A DNA stretch of 17,253 nt, from NCBI GenBank assembly GCA_000697335.1, contig JNEM01006127.1:1-17253 (forward strand). Direction: 5' to 3'. This document shows, piece by piece, positions 9,661-17,253 of this stretch. Every line of letters begins with the position of its first letter. Within the stretch, counting starts at the first letter, position 1. The stretch is from Conidiobolus incongruus B7586 (Eukaryota > Entomophthoromycota > Entomophthoromycetes > Entomophthorales > Conidiobolaceae). The translations under genes and the position numbers were made by a program. The notes under the pieces were generated by a model. That model was not told the DNA's origin. It did no database searches and worked only from the letters and a program-made list of their open reading frames with translations.

Positions 9661-10441
9661 TTAAAGGTTGGCATAAAGTCTACAGGGTAATTTTTTAGCC
9701 TTTTCTTGAGCTTTGACAGGTTCTCTCTCTAATTTCAAAATCGCATTGACTAGATACTCTTCAAAGTTGGATTTAGTCAATTTGTTATAGTCATAACCCA
9801 CGCAAACTACCATACATTCTCCAGCGAGTTTATCGTGAGCGTGCGAATAGCATTTAGTATAGAAAGCGAATCGATCCTTCTCTAAGTGCTTTACTTGGGT
9901 CGCAATAGTTAACTATTAAATCATTCAATTAATAATGAAATGATAATGGTTATAAGTATATATTAATTACCGCATCGGGATAAGTGACAGGTAAACGGTA
10001 TTTCATCTCTTGAGATTTTACAATGAATCCAATTCCTTTGCCTTTTAATAAATTATCAGTTTGTTCTTTGCTCATATGTAAGCCTAACATTGACATATAG
10101 TCAATACGACCTAAATCAAACCAATTTTATTAGTACATTAATATCTAAATATTAAAAATAAGTATACCTGATTCGACGAAACGTAACCAATGAACATTAT
10201 TTAAATGTTGAAAAGGGTCCTAACAAAAATTAATCAAATAAATAAATACCTAGTTATTCAATAAAACTACCTGTAAACCCCATTGAACGGGCATAGTAAT
10301 CACAGAGGGATACTGCTCCAACTCAGTTAAAATTCTTTGATTTAGAGGTTTCAAATTGCTATTGGAATAAGCTCTAGCCATAAATTGAGTGGATTTAATA
10401 TTGGAAATAACAGGTGATTTTGACAACAATTTGGCACTCAT
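9661..10441 (-). CDS. Hotdog-fold acyl-CoA thioesterase-like protein, copy C, probably mitochondrial, four exons, 204 aa
   Basis: Third member of the local 4HBT/YbgC-like family and, with A, one of two intact ones. Exons on the minus strand: 10441-10271, 10219-10168, 10110-9971, 9912-9661; introns of 51, 57 and 58 bp, all GT-AG. Exons 2, 3 and 4 are 52, 140 and 252 nt, exactly as in copy A. The signature is D58-x3-H62-L-N-N, then WLRFVESGR (68-76), with Asp58 as candidate catalytic residue; YRLPVTYPDA, FYTKCYSHA, LAGE and VGYDY follow, ending RLYANL. The N-terminus is rich in Ser, Lys and Arg and has no acidic residue for about 39 residues (MSAKLLSKSPVISNIKST...), which strongly suggests mitochondrial import. 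Codon choice is GC-richer than in copy A. It may be the ancestral copy, with A and B as derivatives; that is an inference from its presequence and lack of damage. The substrate is unknown. Confidence 0.85.
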
Positions 10442-13237
10442 TTTACTATTTAATATATTTTGAAATTAAGAAAAGTTATATGTGTGACCATTAAATATTA
10501 AGATCCATTTAATTGAATAAATGAGAATTAGTGGTTATGGGATCACATGAATTATGGATAATTATTTTAAACGTAATACATATTATTTAATAATATTTGA
10601 AAGAGAAACAATAAAATTAATCAAATTTTTAATCAATTTTATCAACTATTCTATATACTTTATGCAAACCTTATATATGAGATGAAAAATTATTAAAAGA
10701 GGCGAAAGAGTGAAGATGGTATGTATCACCATTAACTTGTATTTTGAGTATTATAATTCTGTCGTCCTCTTGGCTATATACACTCCCTTGGCCATCTACA
10801 TATTCAAAGTGCACAATAGAACATATTTATAAAGTTGAATTGTTGAGATTATATTAAAATAGTGGATTTTAACTTAAATATTTGATATCATCTTCAATTA
10901 CAACATATAAATTTTCTGATTCTGTCTCAAATACCTTGTAAAACGTATATTCAATTATATATACTAAAACAAGTCAATTTAAATAATTATAATTCTAACT
11001 CCTCTTGTCAACAAAGATTTTTTTCGCATAATTCAAGTTGAAATAATTTGACTAAAATTTTTCAATTATCAAATTTGTTTGTTAAATTAGAAAAAAATAT
11101 ATATATAATTATTTGTATTATATTTCAAGATCTTATAGATTATAGGTTTTTATTATCCAATTAAAATATTTAGGTTAACATAATTATGAGGGAGGAACTT
11201 TTGTATTCAGATTCAATTAGAATATTATTCAATATAGATTACAACCAAGTAAATATAATTATTTACAGATAGAGGATGAAATTTTGATTGAACAAGTATT
11301 TTAAATTGAAACTATATCTCTCTCAATCACTTAGGTAAAATTTTTCAAACATGAAATTATACAGTACTACTTGTTTGATGCGTAATTGATAAAAAATCTT
11401 TAAAATTATAATTTAATCAATAAATACTTTCGCCCAAATTAAAATTATTTAAAATTAAAGATTAAAGTGCTTTTAATAATTGATTTAATTTAATATTATA
11501 TCATAAAAGTAATAAAGCAACCAAATTACCTTTTGGTACTTGCCTAAAATAAACAGATTCAAATAACATAAGCCTCTTTTAACAAAATATTATGAATAAT
11601 TGTATTTATAGCTTTGTTTATATAATTTATACCTAAGAATTATATATGGTAAATAATATTTTAAAGGAGTATATTCTAATAAGGCTTTATAAAAATAAAT
11701 TATATAAATGAAAATTATTAGGAATCTTTAAATAATTGGATAAAAATATTACTTAAGACTTTAGATATTAAGATATTTTTAAACTCAAATTTGAGTGTAA
11801 AATCAATTTATGATATACAAAAAATATTAATAAAATAATTTAGTATTTTGTTGGATCATTAATAATATTTGCTATATTTCTACTTTATTTTTCATTTTTT
11901 AAAAATAATTCTTTTCATTAAAAATCTAAATTTTTTTTTCATAATTAAATTAAATATGCTCATATAAGTTTTGTTTTATTACAAGAATATATTTTAATTG
12001 TTTAAAGCAACTAAAATCAAATGCGTAAAAATATAATAGTTTTATTGAATGTTATAGTTTTTATACATTTTTAAGATTTATTTAGAAAACGTTTTATGGC
12101 TATATTTATTTATTTATTACGTTTAATGAGAAATATCTTTAATATTTCATAAAATTATTAAGAGTTTTTTATTCTCAACTAATACAAAACTTGTTATTAA
12201 TTGATTGGACTTTAAAAATAAACTTGATAGATTATGCAATATTATATTCTATTACAATAATCAATATTTATTTAATAATAAAATACTTATTTACTAAAGT
12301 TTATACAGCATATTATTTTAGTCGAACTGAATATTTTATATTTTTAATATAAAATTATTTAATATAAGAGTTTAGATTTTTATTCATATTTCTATATATT
12401 TTATTTTGCTATAGTGAATTTAGTGTTTTTTCTATATCTTTATCAAATTATAAAATAGACTTTTTTTTATTTTATATATCAAGCAAAATTTAAAATTTAA
12501 AATATATAATATTTTGATAATATTAATTTAAAACCAAAAAGTTCTTTTTAATATATATAAATATTTCTTTGTTAATGATTGAAAAAATAAAAATAAAAAT
12601 TAATAACTTAAATTATATCAATTATTAAATAATTTCCTTTCAAGCTTAAAATAATAAATTTAGTGTTAAGTGGTAATTTTGGATAAAAACATTATGTTTA
12701 TATGATGTTTATAAATTTTAAATGATTTTTCAAGGTTTATAATAGTTTTAATAATTTTAGTTTGAAAAACTTTTGATGATTATTATCTATTTTAAATATA
12801 ATTATATTTAACAATAAATTTTTAAATACAATTTTTTTAATGAAAAACACAACTATAAATATTAAGATATATATATTCTATATATATATTATTTAAAACT
12901 ATAAATTCTATGATTTATTTTATATGGAATATATTTGAAAAATTGTCAATTAAAAAAATTTCCTATTTCTTTTGATTTTGAATAATGAAATTATTTAACG
13001 AATATTGCCAATAAAATTTAAGTATATGGTAATAAAATCATGATGTGTAAAAAAAACTTCTAAATAATTATATATAAATAAAAACACAATTTTGATGTAT
13101 ATGACTGATCAAATTTAATTAAAACAATCGCATCAAAGAATCAAAGAATTTTTTTTTAAAATGATTATTTGATTAAATTAAATGGATATTTCAAAATTCA
13201 AAAGCTAAAAAATAAAATACAAAATGGATGATGATAA
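10442..13237. other. Long AT-rich region, no gene supported
   Basis: About 2.8 kb, extremely AT-rich and full of homopolymer runs and short AT repeats (for example near 12867-12890). The first part must hold the promoter of copy C and the last part the 3' end of the aminopeptidase gene. One GC-richer island at about 10684-10826 carries a 51-codon open stretch on the minus strand without a usable start (see findings). No tRNA, rRNA or transposon signature was recognised. Confidence 0.55.
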
Positions 13238-15365
13238 TTAATTGATATGGAGATCGGTATCAGGTCGACAAACATATTCAATATCCACAATTTCTTTGGG
13301 GGCTTCAGCGGATAATACGATGGGTTCATCTAAATCAGTAACGAGAATATCGTCTTCGATACGAATGCCAATACCTTGGTACTCTTTGGGAAATTGGTCG
13401 TCGTAAGGGATATAAATACCGGGCTCAATGGTTACGACCATGCCTGGGACGAGTTTTCTGGTTCTTGAAACGCTTGGGGTATCGTGAATACCCAATCCAA
13501 GGTAGTGAGAAATATGATGCGGATACAATTGATTCTGTAGAGTCTATTAAAATAAAATGTCAATAAATTTAATAAATAAGGCATTTAGACAGGATAATAC
13601 CTTGTAACTACAGTTAATACCAATTTTATGTAATTCTTCAAGCATTAAATCCAAAGATCTAAGCAAAATTTCATTTAAAGAAACTTCCTCTTTAATGGTG
13701 CACATCTTCTCAAAGTTAATAAGAGCAGGTAATAATTTTATGTATGCGATATATACCTTAATACATTCCTTTTGTACATTTAAAACTGCTTGGTAAAGTT
13801 TTCTTTGAGGTTCTGTGAATTTACCATTAATAGGCCAAGTTCTGGTAACGTCACTGGCATAGCCGTGGTAAAACTTTAGAAAATGATTAGTATGATTATA
13901 TAAAAATCGAAATAAATAGAATTACGGCTCCAGCATCCATCATGATAAGATCACCGTCATTCAACACACCATCATTAGCAACATAATGAAGGGACAAAGC
14001 GTGATTTCCTCCAGCAACAACGGGTACGAATGCATTCCCTTGCGAACCCTGTAATCTAATATTGTATTCGAAATAATTAGCTACATCGTGTTCAGTCAAT
14101 CTATAGGAGATAGGTTCAGTTGGTTTAAGTCTCATTCTATCAGCAGTGAATCTCATAGTCTAAAACCACAAACAATTAGGTTATGAGTAGCAATTATAAA
14201 CACTAAGTGATTATTACTTGAACAAAGGATCTACCAGCAATTCTGCCAGCAGTTCTAATTAAATCAGTTTCATACTTAGATTTAATTACTCTCAAATCAT
14301 CTAATATAGGTTTCAATTTTTTAACTTTAGACTGCCATTTTTCTATCAAAATAAATATAATATTATTAATTTTCATATAAAATAATCGATATTGAGCTTT
14401 ACCATTATAAATCATATTATGAAGACTGTGTTCTTTAGAATGCATAATCACATCATTAGGCAAATCTAAGAAAACGGTGTCATATTGACTGAAAATATTT
14501 TTGATAGTTGATATAAATTCTTTGATATTTACAGCCTATAATGAAATGTTAAAAATATATTATAACGAAGAATTGACTGTTATAATTACTTCATCTGCCT
14601 CAAATACACTCACAGCATTTTCTAAGCCACATTTAGCACCTTCCCAAAGTTCAACTTTAGGGTCCTTGGGTGAAACTAATAGAGTCATTTTATATCCTTT
14701 ATGATTTGATGAGTCAGTTTCTAAAATCATAGCACCATCAGGTTGATTAAATCCTAAATAATATCAAATCAATATATTATTCATAAGTTATCACTTAATA
14801 AAATTTGCCTGATAAATATAAAAGGTTAGGATTTTGATGAAATTGGTGACTATGTAACTTATGTTAATAATTAATAAATAGAATTAATTGAATAAAATAT
14901 TACAAAATATTATGATCTTTAAATTGTAATGAATTGCCAACGCATACAACTGCTGAACCTTTGGGTAATAAACTAATTAATTTTTGTCTTCGAAGTTGAT
15001 ATTCAATTTTAGGAATTCCAACAGTGACTATAAAATATTCAAATATTAATATATATATCTTGTTGAAACATAACATAATATTAAAAATATATACTTTCAT
15101 TAGGTTGAATTAAATGAGAATGAGTCAAATAATGAGGTTGACCAATATTTGCATCTAAACCAACTTTAAAATCTTTAGAAGTATCCAAAACGACATCAGG
15201 AGTAGCTGGTGTAGTTGAATAAAAAAATTTAGGTCTGGCTTCAAGTGGAACAGTTCTTATAGCTAAAGCAATTAATAATTAGTGTATGTAATTATTTATT
15301 AACTTACTATTTCTATTATTATTATTAACCAATTTTCTTAAATTTAAAACCCTTCTAATCGACAT
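13238..15365 (-). CDS. ICP55: Mitochondrial Xaa-Pro aminopeptidase Icp55/XPNPEP3, eleven exons, 524 aa
   Basis: This M24B metallopeptidase trims one residue from imported mitochondrial proteins after MPP cleavage and so stabilises them. Exons on the minus strand: 15365-15308, 15262-15095, 15027-14904, 14849-14809, 14753-14590, 14535-14403, 14342-14218, 14159-13926, 13873-13757, 13705-13601, 13543-13238. Introns are 45-67 bp, and all are GT-AG except the fourth (GC-AG). The start [13 protein letters not shown] is a classic presequence. The N-terminal AMP domain shows [27 protein letters not shown] and [14 protein letters not shown]. The pita-bread catalytic domain has all five expected metal ligands: Asp346 (DAGA), Asp357 (GYASD), His436 (ISHYLG), Glu463 (TIEPGIY) and Glu486 (RIEDD). 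It also has His329, His432 and His443, matching the accessory histidines of E. coli PepP in spacing. Length is close to yeast Icp55 (about 510), so the protein looks complete and active. Confidence 0.94.
14754..14808 (-). other. GC-AG intron in the ICP55 gene
   Basis: The fourth intron of the aminopeptidase gene starts with GCAAAT instead of GTAAAT and ends TTATTTAG (55 bp). The reading frame and the family-conserved YLSGFNQP across the junction require exactly this donor, and no GT lies nearby that would keep the protein in frame. Confidence 0.85.
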
Positions 15366-17253
15366 AATTATACCAAAGGATGAATACTATACGATAAAAT
15401 ATCTAATCAAATAATAATAAAATTTATTAAAAAGAAGATTATTATAAAATTGAGAGTTTTGATTTGATTTTTTATTTTCGTCACTGGATCCTTAAAATTA
15501 ACTACAGTCCATTAAGGAGAAAATATATGGGATTAAAAAAAGGGTTAGGAATATAATTTGTGTCCATTGCATCTATAATTGGTAATAAATTTCAAGTGAT
15601 TTCATATAAATATTGGGTCTATAGTGTGATATTTTGTTTGAATTTATGTTCTCAATTCTCATGTTAATAATTATTCCAAATTCTTGAAAGCAATAACGAG
15701 AAAATCATTATAAAATGATGATGTTGATTATTTGTATTATTTCATTAGCAATTCAGCAGAATTGATACAAAACCAACTTTAAAAAGAAGTTAAAATTTCT
15801 GAAATTAATTTTAATTCAATACTTAATAAAATTTATTATCTGTTTGTTAAAATATAATTTTTTACAATGGTACCACCAAAACCTAATAATAATCTTCTAG
15901 TAAATATTATGCTATTCCATGTTGATCAAGTATATGATGAAGTTACTGTTACTCTCAGATGTTTTCAAAAATGATTTGTATATTTTTGAAATGATGATTA
16001 TTATACTAAAGATAAACCACACATAATTAGAAAAATACAAGTATCTAATAAAGAAATATTAGATACTGTAGACATACAAACTATCCTAAAGAAGAATTTT
16101 CAAGTCAATTAAATATAAGTTTTGTTCAATTATCAAAATAGTTCACAAATAATAAAGTTTATAAAGTATTAAACTAGGTACTTTATAAATTAATAATATT
16201 TGACAAATTAGATAAGCTAGTATATGTTTCTAATTTATAAAATTAACAAAAGAAACTTAGATTATTTAAAAAATATGATCATAATAATTAATGAAACCTG
16301 GATTATATTTGATGTTATAACTTGAGAATGCTACTAGGTGATGAAAGGAATAAAGGCTAAAAGTTAAACAAAACCAAATATCCAAAGAATAAAATAATAC
16401 TTATTATATAGCTGGTTTAAAAAAATATTAAATTTCATTAGTTAGGAAAAAAATGGCAAATTTTTTTATTTTTAGTGTTTCAAATTGTTATTTTTATAAA
16501 ATAAGTTATATTTAAAATATATAGGAGATTTAATCTTTTAAACTATATATATATACATTCATAATTATTCGTTAATAAAAGTATTTTCACTAAGCATTTT
16601 AATGTTGTATTTAATTATATAAAAACTTGATGATGATTATTAAAAGTCTTAATTTAGTAATATTAAAGCATAATCACAAACCCTCTAAAATTAACTAAAG
16701 TTTGTAATTAATTTATAAAGCTGATGATTTATTTAAAATTAACATTTATTGCTAAACTAGTCATTTTAAAAATATAAGTGATATTATCCAAAATTTATAA
16801 AGTTCAAAAAATTAAATTCTATAGTTACTTTTCTAATTAATAGCTAAATAATAAATGCAAAATCTTTTTTATATCATTTAAAGAGTTATTAATTTAATAT
16901 TAATTATATAAGTATATTATATATTAAAGCTCAAATTTGGTTCAATAAAAGTATAGAATGATTATTATATAATTTATCAATAGTTTAGAAAAAGAATAAA
17001 ATAACCATATATAAATAAAACTTTTAAAGATATAATTAGAAAAGAAACTTATATTAATTAATTATAATTAATAAATATTAAATTATTTACATATTCCTTT
17101 ATTTAATAATAAAATCAAATATTATATTAAGTTAAAATAATTTTTTACAGATTTCAATAATCAAATATTCTATTCATAATCAAATATTTCTTATTATAAT
17201 ATATTATAATAATATTTTATATTTTATATTTTATATTTTATATAATAATTTAA
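15366..17253. other. AT-rich region upstream of ICP55, no gene supported
   Basis: About 1.9 kb. The first few hundred bases must include the ICP55 promoter. At 15867-16109 a frame starting with ATG runs 81 codons but is broken by two stops and is not recognisable with confidence. The rest is homopolymer-rich AT sequence, ending in a short tandem repeat. Confidence 0.55.
17213..17240. repeat. Four tandem copies of a 7-bp AT unit (TATTTTA)
   Basis: Four perfect head-to-tail copies followed by a partial one at the very end of the window, so the array may continue in imperfect form beyond it. Confidence 0.9.

Noticed and set aside
11186-11272. Short frame MREELLYSDSIRIL... that could be joined to a second frame over a 20-nt GT...AG gap
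   Set aside because: 20 nt is far below the 45-67 bp introns seen in every real gene here, and the peptide matches nothing I know.
10442-13237. CRISPR array, prokaryotic operon or phage-like content in the long gene-free stretch
   Set aside because: No regularly spaced repeats or bacterial-type genes occur, and the spliceosomal introns on both sides show a eukaryotic nuclear context.
14501-14704. 67-codon plus-strand frame
   Set aside because: Antisense of ICP55 exons 5-6 and the intron between them.
17213-17253. Telomere-type repeat at the window end
   Set aside because: The unit is a pure AT heptamer with no G-rich strand; it is a simple-sequence repeat.

Overview
This window is from a eukaryotic nuclear genome, most likely an AT-rich fungus. 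The evidence is three genes interrupted by many tiny introns (about 45-67 bp, GT...AG, several with a CTAAC-type branch site), coding sequence that is clearly richer in GC than its surroundings, and very AT-rich intergenic DNA. The proteins have fungal-type sequences: Utp25, BolA2/Fra2, an Icp55-type mitochondrial aminopeptidase and hotdog-fold thioesterase-like proteins. An early-diverging lineage would fit intron-rich, AT-rich DNA, but I cannot place it further from sequence alone.

Layout. 1-2507 (minus): 5' 655 codons of UTP25 (ribosome biogenesis) in ten exons; the window edge cuts exactly at a 3' splice site. 2508-2931: shared divergent promoter region. 2932-3430 (plus): five-exon BOL2-like gene, including a 19-nt exon. 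4385-5116 (plus): four-exon hotdog thioesterase-like gene (copy A). 6850-7594 (minus): decayed inverted copy (copy B), whose first 40%, with its promoter and intron 1, is base-for-base identical to copy A. 8346-8679: a solo LTR-like fossil with target-site duplication. 9661-10441 (minus): intact third paralogue (copy C) with the same intron positions and a mitochondrial-type N-terminus. 13238-15365 (minus): eleven-exon ICP55/XPNPEP3 gene, including one GC-AG intron. The stretches 5117-6849, 10442-13237 and 15366-17253 are AT-rich and contain no gene I can support.

Functional themes. Copy C and the aminopeptidase both look mitochondrial, and BolA2 belongs to cytosolic iron-sulfur trafficking, but nothing ties the genes into one system; they look like ordinary housekeeping neighbours. 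The most unusual structure is the A/B inverted pair. A 298-bp perfect inverted identity ends abruptly inside exon 2, beyond which the two copies are clearly diverged and B is broken. This pattern points to recent gene conversion (or an assembly artefact) laid over an older inverted duplication.
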